In this document: piece after piece, positions 18,066-27,200 of the stretch
Position numbering within the stretch: position 1 is the first letter of the stretch
Layout: each line of letters opens with the position of its first letter
DNA from: Acipenser ruthenus
Lineage: Eukaryota; Chordata; Actinopteri; Acipenseriformes; Acipenseridae
Assembly: GCF_902713425.1 (NCBI RefSeq)
Contig: NC_081198.1
Location: 20,753,188-20,817,187, forward strand
Length of the DNA stretch: 64,000 nucleotides
Direction of reading: 5' to 3'
Notes under the pieces: generated by a model
The model's input: only the letters and a program-made list of their open reading frames with translations
Told to the model about the DNA's origin: nothing
Database searches by the model: none
Position numbers and translations under genes: made by a program

Positions 18066-21000
18066 TCATCCCACGCCAGTAGCCCACAGATCTCCACGTC
18101 TCCATTCCTCAAGCCTCCATCTTCTCTTCGCCTCTTGTCGGCCAAGTCGCAAAGCGTCCTTTAGGACATAGCTCTCCATCTGACTTAGTCCCATTTCAAG
18201 AACAGCCTGGGCAGGCAGGCTCACGCCCTTCACCACAAAACAGTTCCTTGCCTTCCAAATTGCATCACACAGACAGCGTATTAGGACCCACAGCATGCCC
18301 CACTGCACTTTGCTCAGTTTCTCTTGGTCTTTCTTCGGGCTCCCATACAGCACACGCTGCCTATGTATGGGCAGCTGTCCCCGGAACAAATCCAGGACGG
18401 AGCCTGCCTCACTCCACACCTTCCTCGCCTCCAGACATCCCCAGAGAACGTGACCGACCGTTTCTTCCTCTCCACACTTCTCTCTCGGGCATCTGGGTGA
18501 CCTCCCCAGATTACATGCATGCATCACCGCTCGAACTGGCAATACATCGTGGGCTACCAACCAAGACAGATCTCGATGCTCGTTCATCAGGGCAGGATGG
18601 CTCGCATTCTGCCACACTTCTGGCGTCTCGTCTAACACAAGGCCATGAACCGGACACATATCCCCATTACCCTGCAGAAAGTTAAACAGAGATTTACCAT
18701 TAGCCACAATTTCAGCCTTACATCCTTCCAGCCCCTTGGACATCACAAATCTTTTAAATAACGCATAATGATAGGGCAGATCAAAGGCTGTTGGCACAGA
18801 CAAAGGCACGGACATCAACTTTAACTTCCTCAAATAGGAACTAATATAGAATCTCACAAAGCAGGCCCCTTTTGACACACCATTCAGACACATAGCAAAA
18901 TGCAATGCACAAAACTTTGACATTAAAAACGTCTGGACATCTGGCAACCCTTTCCCCCCCTTTAATTTGTCCTTCCCCACCACACTCCTCCTCACTCTCT
19001 CCCATTTCCCCTGCCAAAAAAAACGAAACACAGCTCTGTTTAGCAGCGTTACCACATTCCTAGATGGTGGGAACACGACCGCCACATACAACAACAGTGG
19101 CAATATTACCCCCTTTACCACCATCACCCTCCCCTCCATCGTAAGCCTCCTCAGCCTCCAAAACCCTAGCTTTTTATTGACCCTACTTCCCACCTCCTCC
19201 CAGTTCTTACCCCCTGATCCATTAGCATCAAATTTCACCCCCAGAATCTTAATGCAGTCTTCCTTAACTTTTAATTTTATACTACCCCTCCCGTCCCATT
19301 TCCCGTAGAACATTGCCTCCGATTTCTCCTGGTTCAGTTTAGACCCAGACGCACGACAAAAAACATCAGCTTTCTCCAAAGTCCTCTGAATGGACAACTC
19401 ATCCCGACAGAGGACATTGACATCATCCATATACAAGACACATTTAACCTCCTGCCCCCCACTCCCAGGAATAGTTAACCCTTTATACACTGGGTCCCTT
19501 CTCAAAGCTTGTGCCAGCGGCTCCATACAACAGATAAACAGGAGCGGAGATAACGGACAGCCCTGACGGACGCCACATCCCACACTAACTGGATTTGACA
19601 GACACCCATTTACCAATACCCTGCTATACACACCCTTATATAACAGGCCCACCCAGTCTAAAAACCTCTTTGCAAACCCCATTTTTCGCAGAACACCAAA
19701 CATGAACTGATGCGAGACCCGATCATACGCCTTTTCAAGATCTAAATTTAGTACACATAATCGAATTCCCCTGTCTCTCGCATAACAGATGACATCTCTC
19801 ATCAATACCAGGCTGTCCGTGATCTTCCTACCTGGAACGGCACAAGTTTGATCCGGGTGGATAACATCCCCCAGCACATCCCTCATACGTTGAGCCAACA
19901 ATTTACTGAACAATTTAAAATCCTGGTTCAACAATGTAATTGGCCGCCAATTTTTCAGCTCAGCCTTATCCCCCTTTTTAAAAATCAATGTAATAATGCC
20001 CTCTCTAAATGAAGGTGGAAACTCCCCTCCCTCCTCCCCACACTCCCGAAACAAGGCCAACAGATCTGGTGCCACTAACTCCCAAAACTTTAAATAGAAC
20101 TCCACAGGGAGTCCATCCCCCCCCGGTGTCTTGCCCAGCCTCACCCCCCTGACCACCTCATCTAACTCTTCCCTCGTAAACTCTTTGTCCAACTGCCCTC
20201 CATCCCCCACCTCCCGCTCCAAATGTCCTAACACCTCCTCCATAGCCCCCATTTCAATTTCTTTCCTTACATAAAGGCCCCCATAAAACTCCTCCACCAC
20301 CCTCAACAGCCCCTCTGTAGTCTTAACTAAAGCCCCATCCCTCCCTTTCATAGAGTCTATAAATTTCCTCCCATCCAGCACCTTTTTAAAAAAATACCGA
20401 CTACACTTTTCATTTTCCTCTAAATGCTTCTCTCTGCTTTTAAATAAGAGCCCCTTCACCCTCCTCTCTACCACCCCCTTCAGTCTCTTTTTCACTTCCC
20501 TGATCTCTTCACTAAAGTCCAGCCCTGCATTGTACAATTTAGTTAAACTCTCCAGCTCCTTGAACAAAACCTTCTCCTGCCTTCTCTCCCTCTCTGCCTT
20601 CCTCCTCCCCGCCCAAATAAAGAAATGTTTTGTTTTCTCCTTCACCAGATCCCACCACTCTGCCTGGGACCCACAAAGGTCCTTTAAGGACAGCCACTGG
20701 CCATACCGCTCTCTAAATACCTCACACACCCAATCATCCTCCAACAACTCGCAATTTAACTTCCACACACCCCTCCCTACATCCACACAACCTGTAAGGT
20801 CAAAAGCAGCTTTCAGCGCACAGTGGTCAGAGAAAAACATTGGCACCAGCACACACTCCTCGCACTCCACCCTCTGTGAGACAAACACAAAATCAATCCT
20901 GGACGCCTGGGTCCCATCCCCTTTCACCCAAGTGAAACCTCTTTCCCCCACATTGTTCACTTTAAAACAGTCCACTAGTCGAAAGTCCTCCACTATTTCT

Positions 21001-21548
21001 TTTAGCATTTTACTAGATTTATCCAGCTTGAACCCCTTCTTTCTCTCTCGCCTATCCTCCATTGTTAACCCACAATTAAAATCCCCTGCTACAATAACCG
21101 GCCTGCTCCTCACTAATTTAACCCTTAAATCTTCAAATAAACTAGCCCTCCCCTCCACCTCTGGCGGAGCATACACATTAATTAAGCTAAAACTTTTCCC
21201 AAAAAATTCCGCCTCCACCTCCAGCACCCTACCTTTTTCAATCACTCTATGATCTTTAATCATAAACCCCTTATTTTTAATCAAAATTGCTACCCCATCT
21301 GATTTATTTTCATTTGATCCGGACCACACAGATGGCCCATAACCCCACCTCCCCTCATAAGTACTATAGTCCTCCAACCCAGGGATACCACACTCTTGCA
21401 AACACAAAATATCACACTGTATCCCACTCAAATATGACAACACCAACGTACACCTATCACTACTTTTAATACTCCTAACATTTATAGTAACCACACTCAG
21501 AGCCATTGCAAAACAAGCTAACAGCCATACACATACAGAATCCTGCAT
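18066..21548 (-). CDS. LINE ORF2: AP endonuclease + reverse transcriptase (B1)
   Basis: 1160 aa, open. APE motifs: TINVRS with N23, LQECG with E52, NVYAPPE, AGDFNC, SRIDFVFVS and FFSDH. RT motifs: GKTPGGDGLPVEFY, LKNWRPITLLNQDF, LNLDLEKAYDRVSH (A), GVRQGCPLSPLLF (B) and YMDD at 706-709 (C). C-terminal CX4CX7HX4C at 1020-1038 (CPREKCGEEETVGHVLWGC). The start codon overlaps the ORF1 stop as TGATG, a layout known to couple translation in non-LTR elements. The leader SVCVWLLACFA is hydrophobic, before a second Met (MALSVVTINVRS). Function: target-primed reverse transcription into U2. Confidence 0.95.
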   Translation of the reverse strand: MQDSVCVWLLACFAMALSVVTINVRSIKSSDRCTLVLSYLSGIQCDILCLQECGIPGLEDYSTYEGRWGYGPSVWSGSNENKSDGVAILIKNKGFMIKDHRVIEKGRVLEVEAEFFGKSFSLINVYAPPEVEGRASLFEDLRVKLVRSRPVIVAGDFNCGLTMEDRRERKKGFKLDKSSKMLKEIVEDFRLVDCFKVNNVGERGFTWVKGDGTQASRIDFVFVSQRVECEECVLVPMFFSDHCALKAAFDLTGCVDVGRGVWKLNCELLEDDWVCEVFRERYGQWLSLKDLCGSQAEWWDLVKEKTKHFFIWAGRRKAERERRQEKVLFKELESLTKLYNAGLDFSEEIREVKKRLKGVVERRVKGLLFKSREKHLEENEKCSRYFFKKVLDGRKFIDSMKGRDGALVKTTEGLLRVVEEFYGGLYVRKEIEMGAMEEVLGHLEREVGDGGQLDKEFTREELDEVVRGVRLGKTPGGDGLPVEFYLKFWELVAPDLLALFRECGEEGGEFPPSFREGIITLIFKKGDKAELKNWRPITLLNQDFKLFSKLLAQRMRDVLGDVIHPDQTCAVPGRKITDSLVLMRDVICYARDRGIRLCVLNLDLEKAYDRVSHQFMFGVLRKMGFAKRFLDWVGLLYKGVYSRVLVNGCLSNPVSVGCGVRQGCPLSPLLFICCMEPLAQALRRDPVYKGLTIPGSGGQEVKCVLYMDDVNVLCRDELSIQRTLEKADVFCRASGSKLNQEKSEAMFYGKWDGRGSIKLKVKEDCIKILGVKFDANGSGGKNWEEVGSRVNKKLGFWRLRRLTMEGRVMVVKGVILPLLLYVAVVFPPSRNVVTLLNRAVFRFFWQGKWERVRRSVVGKDKLKGGKGLPDVQTFLMSKFCALHFAMCLNGVSKGACFVRFYISSYLRKLKLMSVPLSVPTAFDLPYHYALFKRFVMSKGLEGCKAEIVANGKSLFNFLQGNGDMCPVHGLVLDETPEVWQNASHPALMNEHRDLSWLVAHDVLPVRAVMHACNLGRSPRCPREKCGEEETVGHVLWGCLEARKVWSEAGSVLDLFRGQLPIHRQRVLYGSPKKDQEKLSKVQWGMLWVLIRCLCDAIWKARNCFVVKGVSLPAQAVLEMGLSQMESYVLKDALRLGRQEAKRRWRLEEWRRGDLWATGVG

Positions 21549-23026
21549 CAGGATATTTTTAAAAGGGGCTCCTCCCCCTCCCCCTCCTGGCCAGTTACCA
21601 CAAATTCCTCCCTCATACTTACCTCACCCGAGGAAAACACTACGACCCCCTCCAGATCCAGGAACGGCTCTCCCCCATTCTTCTCCGCACCACCATCCCC
21701 TCTATAGTCACCCCTAGAGGAAACGACTGAACTGGGGGATGAAAAAAACTCCTGTCCTACTCCCCCACTTCCCTGCTTCTTTTTCTTCTTCCCCTTCTTC
21801 CTCCCCTCCACCCTCACAAACCCATCCCCCTCCTCACTATGTAACTTCCTTTTCCCTGGAGTCCACTCTTGATCCATATCCTCTGAGTTACCATCCTCCT
21901 CCTCCTCCCGTCCTGTTCCCTCAACACTAGCCTCATCCCGCTCCCGCTTTGCACACGGAATACCGCCCCCTCCATCATCCTCCACAGAGCTTACCACCCC
22001 ACTCCCCCTATACACCTCCTCCCTGCTCCTTCCACTGGACCCCTCCCCTGGGTCCTCGCTCTCCTCCTCTGATGGGGACACCATCAAATCTTCCTCCAGA
22101 ACAGATCCCTGCTGATCACTTCCCCCCTCCCCCTGTGCCTCCCCCTCCCTCCCCTCCTCCCTCACCTCCCCTCTATTCTCCTCCCTCTCACCCCCCTTCT
22201 CCTGCTGCTCACTTCCCCCTTTCTGCCTCCCCTCACCCTCCTCCTCCTCCTTCTCCTCCTCACTCTCTTCTCCCTCCTCATACCTCTTAGCCCTATTGGC
22301 AAAGGATCTAGGACAATTCATGAAAAAGTGTGTCTCACTCCCACACAGATTACACTTCCTCTGAACTTCACATTCCCTAGCCATGTGCCCCTCCTCTTTA
22401 CACACATTACACACCACTCTCTTACACACCACCGCTAAGTGCCCCACACCTCCACACTTCCGACACACCTTAGGCTGGCCGAAGTAATGCACATACCCCC
22501 TGTCAGCACCAAGTGCAATGTCAGAAGGTATGTGCAGAAACCCATCATATGTCCCTAAGCCTCTCCACAGCTCACACACCACCCTCCATGCCCCAGTCCA
22601 CACCCCATCATCATCCCTCACTTTTATAGCCTCCCCCTTCACATGGCAATACCTCCTCAACCAAGTGCACACGTCCTGTCCCTTCACCATCTCTGAGCCC
22701 ATTCTCACAATCACAACCCTTCGTGCATTATTTGTCAGTTTCTCCAAACTCAACTTCTTAATCAGATCATGTCCCCTTAGGTTATGAAACCTGCTCACAC
22801 ACTCCATCATACCCGCTTCAGACATAAAACTTACATCCCATTGGCCTCCTTTCCCTGTCGTAATAATACAGTTTAAATCAATAGGCATAAACCCCAACAC
22901 CTTCTGTACAACCCCTCTGGAAAACTCAAGCCTATTCAAAAACAACTTCTCCTCCCCCTGCTTCGACTCATTTATAGAGAACCTAACACAATTTAAACGG
23001 CGTCCCCCAACCCTTGGACCCGCCAT
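21548..23026 (-). CDS. LINE ORF1 gag-like zinc-knuckle protein (B1)
   Basis: 492 aa, open. The N-terminal domain of about 185 residues is shared with families A, C and D. Three regular CX2CX4HX4C knuckles follow at 188-228: CRKCGGVGHLAVVC, CNVCKEEGHMAREC and CNLCGSETHFFMNC. The C-terminal half is low-complexity, rich in Glu, Gly and Ser, with a basic patch GRKKGKKKKK. The coding strand there is almost all purine. Role by family: RNA binding in the element RNP. The stop overlaps the ORF2 start by one base. Confidence 0.93.
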   Translation of the reverse strand: MAGPRVGGRRLNCVRFSINESKQGEEKLFLNRLEFSRGVVQKVLGFMPIDLNCIITTGKGGQWDVSFMSEAGMMECVSRFHNLRGHDLIKKLSLEKLTNNARRVVIVRMGSEMVKGQDVCTWLRRYCHVKGEAIKVRDDDGVWTGAWRVVCELWRGLGTYDGFLHIPSDIALGADRGYVHYFGQPKVCRKCGGVGHLAVVCKRVVCNVCKEEGHMARECEVQRKCNLCGSETHFFMNCPRSFANRAKRYEEGEESEEEKEEEEGEGRQKGGSEQQEKGGEREENRGEVREEGREGEAQGEGGSDQQGSVLEEDLMVSPSEEESEDPGEGSSGRSREEVYRGSGVVSSVEDDGGGGIPCAKRERDEASVEGTGREEEEDGNSEDMDQEWTPGKRKLHSEEGDGFVRVEGRKKGKKKKKQGSGGVGQEFFSSPSSVVSSRGDYRGDGGAEKNGGEPFLDLEGVVVFSSGEVSMREEFVVTGQEGEGEEPLLKIS

Positions 23027-23100
23027 TCCAATAATTTAAGAAGCAATAGAAATATTGAAAAAAACACCCAAAAAGGCAAAAGAAAATACTTAACTAGAAA

Positions 23101-23137
23101 GCAGATAAGGTGCCCTCAAAGGGTCCCCCTTACCTGC
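23101..23137 (-). other. Conserved 5'UTR hairpin with 5' splice-site motif (B1)
   Basis: Imperfect palindrome 75 nt before ORF1. The 5' arm on the element strand reads GCAGGTAAGG and the 3' arm CCTTATCTGC; an inner CCCT/AGGG stem closes a short loop. Its central 35 nt are identical to those in C1 and C2. CAGGTAAG is a full consensus 5' splice site. Confidence 0.75.
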
Positions 23138-23206
23138 TAAGCAAAACTGGCTCCTGGTCTTCCCTCCTTCGTCCACCACCTCAGCTACCAGCAACCAATA
23201 TTGCCA

Positions 23207-23270
23207 CCGTTTACCGTTACCGTTTACCGTTTACCGTTTACCGTTACCGTTACCGTACCTTACCTTACCT
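23207..23270 (-). repeat. GGTAA-type short tandem repeat in leader (B1)
   Basis: On the element strand, units such as GGTAAG, GGTAAC and GGTAAAC are repeated over 64 bp, next to the box CAATATTGCCACCGTTTACC (plus) shared with family C. Several units match a 5' splice site (GGTAAG). Confidence 0.8.
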
Positions 23271-23302
23271 ATCGCTTCCAAATCAAGCTGCGGTCAAGCC
23301 AC

Positions 23303-23336
23303 ACACTTGATCTTAGCCAAAAGGCCGAGAAGCGAT
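23303..23336 (-). ncRNA. RNU2: U2 snRNA 5' fragment (nt 1-34), right of B1
   Basis: Consensus U2 nt 1-34. The element sequence that follows includes GAAGCGAT (plus 23271-23278), which is complementary to U2 nt 1-8, and CTTGATT, which pairs with U2 GATCAAG. Confidence 0.93.
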
Positions 23337-23597
23337 GGCGACTTGGCCCTTGCCCGGGGCCCCCCAGCCCGGACGGCACAGGGGGATTCAAAAGGTGGGT
23401 GCAAAATTTCAAGCACAAGCAGACCCCAAAAAAACGGGCTGCTGCTTCCAGAGGGGAAATGTGCAATTTAAGCAGGAGAAAACAAAACAAAGCAAAAACA
23501 CACACATAACACCAAAAACAAAACATAAACTGGCGGAGTGCGTCTTACAAATAGTCATGCCAAGCTGCTATGCTGTGCAAGGTGCCTTGGGTAACTA
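23337..23597 (-). promoter_or_regulatory. U2 snRNA promoter facing B1
   Basis: Candidate PSE at 23381-23401 has one extra A inside it (TTCAAAAGG on plus), unlike every other unit. This may weaken it. Confidence 0.58.
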
Positions 23598-23726
23598 CAA
23601 CTGTGCCTCGCTGGCTGGCTTGCTAAGAAGGTCCTGGCATAGGGACATGTTCCACCACACTTGTCTGGTTAGCTGCATGCTCCCAGGAAACAACCTGCTG
23701 CTGTCTACATCATCACCACATGTGAA

Positions 23727-23823
23727 TAAAAGAAAGAAAGACAGCAAGAAAGAAAGAGAGAAAGAAAGAGAGAAAGAGAGAAAGAAAGAGAGGAAGAAAG
23801 AAAGAGAGAAAGAAAAAAAAAAG
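23727..23823. repeat. GAAA/GA microsatellite in U2 spacer
   Basis: Run of about 97 bp with the GACAGC interruption near its start. Confidence 0.9.
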
Positions 23824-23934
23824 AAGTAAAACGGCGGGAAAACTTGCATCAACACTGGCACTCTCCCTCCAGCAGGGGTAGACAAAATGCTCACAGGAGA
23901 GATCCAGATCTGACTTTGACCAACGTTAGAGAAA

Positions 23935-24085
23935 GGTGTGCACCGTTCCCGGAGGTACTGCAATACCGGGCCGATGCGTGGAGTGGACGGAGCAAGCCCC
24001 TGTTCCATCTCCCGATTCCAAAAATCAATTTAATATATGGTCCCCTGATAGGGGACGTATCAGATATTAAACTGATAAGAACAGA
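23935..24085 (-). ncRNA. RNU2: U2 snRNA 3' fragment (nt 39-189), left of C1
   Basis: Consensus sequence from nt 39 to the 3' end with a normal 3' box. It adjoins the C1 poly(A) tail. Confidence 0.94.
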
Positions 24086-24212
24086 TTTTTTTTTTTTTTA
24101 TTTATTTTTACAATCAACACAATACACAATTACAAAACTAACACATACAATTCACAATAACAATAGTTAACAGGCACCTCTAAAACACGTTTGTACAAAA
24201 GAGTGCATGTCC

Positions 24213-27200
24213 TTAAATAAAGTCCTCATCCTGCCTTGACAAGCCCAGACACTCCAACCTAGCACCAGCACTGCCCGGCCACTTCTCCCACCGCCAGATC
24301 CTCTCTGCTTCTTCACGCCCCCTCCTGTTGACATCACGCAATACATAGTCCCGTATGGCCCTTTGGCCGATCTCATAGGTCACACGGCAGCTCAAGGTCT
24401 CAGATTTCAAGACCAGGATATTCCTTGCCTTCCACAGGGCCTCCTTAAAACAGTTCACCACACACCAGAGCTGCCATGAGCCTTCCTCCTTCTTTGGGCC
24501 ATACAAAACCAGCTGTTCCTCCAACAGGTTGCCTTCCATCCACACAGCCAACAGGGGGGACGCCTTTCTCCACAAGCGCCTGGCAGACTCGCACTCCCAC
24601 AACAGATGGCACACCGATTCCTCCGCCCCACAGCCCTGAAAAGGACAGCTAGGGGTCTTGCACATCCCTCTGCCATGCATCACCGCTCTCACCGGCAACA
24701 CCTCATGCATGATAAGCCAGGCCAGGTCTTTATGCTGGTTCATCAAAGCAGGATGGGCAGCATTCCACCACACCTTCTCTGGATCACCTACTGCAACCCT
24801 CTTTATAGGACATGTGGTCACACTCTCCTGCACAAAAGAAAGCAGTTTTCTTGGTTTTAAAAGCAGGTCTTTGTCAACCTTCCCCGTCAGTTTCCCCTTT
24901 AAGAACTCTTTAAACACTGCATACCCAAAGGGAGGATCAAAAACAATCGGGACAGTAAGGGGGATCTTTAAAATTCCTAGAAACCTTAAAAACGCCCCCA
25001 TAAAAAACCTCACAAACAAAGCCCCTTGACACTCCCCTCTTAACACCAATTCAACATGCCTGCAAACTGCGTGAACATATAAAAACGTTTCCAATTCCGG
25101 AAGCCCTTTACCACCCTTTAATACCCCTTTACACACCACCTCTCTCTTCAAACGCTCCCACTTGGCACCCCAAAAAAACCGAAACATCTGCCTTTTTAAA
25201 ACTGTGATAACAGCCCTGGGGGGTGGGAAGACCACTCCCACATACAGAAGCAAGGGGAGAATGACCGCCTTGACAATGAGCACCTTCCCCTCCAGTGTCA
25301 GGCTCCTCTGTGTCCACAGCCCCATTTTCTGGCCCACTTTCTTTGAGACCTCCACCCAATTGCTCAGACCAGATCCTGTGGCGTCCATCCTTATACCTAA
25401 AACTTTTATAAAATCAGTTTTCACGCATACCCCAACATCCGGTACCCCCTCCCATCCCCCAAACAACATGCACTCCGACTTCTCCTTATTCAACTTGGAC
25501 CCGGAGGCCACACAAAAACACTCACACTGCCACAACACTCGTTTAATTGCTCTCTCACTCACACACAACACATTCACATCATCCATATACAAGACGCACT
25601 TTGCCTCAGCTCCTCCACCCCCCGGGATAGCCAGCCCCCTGATCACCTTGTCTTTACGGAGGGCCTGAGCCAAAGGTTCCATACAACAGATAAAAAGCAG
25701 GGGGGACAGCGGGCAGCCTTGTCTTACTCCACTCTTGATATCAATTTGACCGGATAGCTTCCCATTGATACTCACTCTACTCCCTATATTACTATAGAGG
25801 AGACTTACCCACTTAACAATTTGATCTGTAAACCCCATTTTTCTCAAAACCTGGAGCATAAACTCATGAGAGATCCTGTCGTATGCCTTTTCCAAGTCCA
25901 AATTCAAAAGGCATACCGGCACCTTACGGTCCTGTGCAAAAAAGACAGCATCTCTCAGTAAGATAAGGCTATCCGTAATCTTCCGCCCTGGAACGCCACA
26001 GGTCTGATCCGGATGGATCACCTCTTCTATCACCGTCCTCATTCTGCAAGTTAAAATCTTAGAAAAACATTTGTAATCCACATTTAAAAGGGTTAGAGGT
26101 CTCCAGTTTGCCAGTTCCTCTTTACAGTTCTTCTTAAAGACCAGCACTATAATCCCCTGTCTAAAGGATGCCGGCATCTCCTCCTTCAGCAAAGTCTCAT
26201 TGAACACCCTGGTTAAGTCCGGCCCAACCAAGTTCCAACAGGTCTTGTAGAATTCTCTGGGCAGACCATCCCCGCCCGGCGTCTTCCCGTCCCTGAAAGA
26301 CTCCATAGCAGCAGCAGCCTCCTCCAGGGAGATCACCCCGTTCAATACCTCACCCTGACACACCCTCCTCTCCAACCCCTCCAACATATCACTCACCATG
26401 CTCTCATCAATCACCTTCCTTTCATACAACTTGGTGTAAAACCTCTCAGCCACATCTATCATGCCCTCCGTCTCCTTCCTCACCACCCCACTCTCATCTC
26501 TCAACCCATACAACACCTTACTGCCACTCATCACTTTCTTAAAGAAGTACCTAGAGCACTTCTTGTTCTCCTCCAAATGCCGCACCTTACTCTCCACAAT
26601 CACACTCTCGGTTCTCTTTACATGCAGCACTTTTAATTTGTTCTTAATCTCACACACATCACTCGCCACATTACACCCCATACTCCCCAATTCATACATC
26701 CTATTCAACTTCCTTTGCAACCGGCTCACCTTCTTTCTCTCCATTTTTGCCATCCACACCCCCACTTCCACAAAAAACTTTTTAATTTTATTTTTTATAC
26801 ACTCCCACCACTCACCCACTGAATCAAACATTTCTTTCAATGACTGCCACCCCTTGTACCTCCTCTCAAACTCACTCATAACATCCTTATTCTTTAACAC
26901 ACTCACATTTAACTTCCACACCCCTCTCCCCACCACACACACCCCTTCCAGTTTCACCTCCGCACACACCATCACATGGTCAGAATAAAACACAGGCACA
27001 CACACACATGCCACCCACTCCACTTCCTTTGAAGAAAAAATAAAGTCAATCCTAGAAGCCCTCACACCCGTTGTATCCGACCACGTGTATCCCGATAGCC
27101 CTGGATACAACCTCCTAAACCCATCTACTAATTGAGCATCCTGCACAATACTCCCCTCACCCTTCCTATCACTCACGCTTAACACACAATTGAAGTCCCC

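Larger units (their letters stand above)
17753..23302 (-). mobile_element. Keno-like LINE family B, copy B1 (apparently intact)
   Basis: Full length, both ORFs open. The 3' poly(A) tail is about 23 nt (17753-17775), the 3'UTR runs 17776-18065 with nothing further recognised, and the 5'UTR runs 23027-23302. It sits between U2 nt 34 and nt 39; AGTA (35-38) is missing. The leader holds a 37-nt hairpin, a GGTAA-type repeat block and a segment complementary to U2 nt 1-8. The family is much diverged from A, C and D. Confidence 0.93.

Noticed and set aside
23207-23270. CRISPR-like array
   Set aside because: Short units without unique spacers, in a eukaryotic LINE leader.
17753-23302. Utopia or R2-type (restriction-like endonuclease) U2 element
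   Set aside because: ORF2 starts with an AP endonuclease (LQECG, GDFNC, SRIDFVF, SDH) and there are two ORFs, so it belongs to the APE-bearing Tx1/Keno type.
23271-23336. HDV-type or hammerhead ribozyme at the LINE 5' end
   Set aside because: The pairing seen is nested and not the double pseudoknot of HDV-type ribozymes, and no hammerhead core was found by eye.
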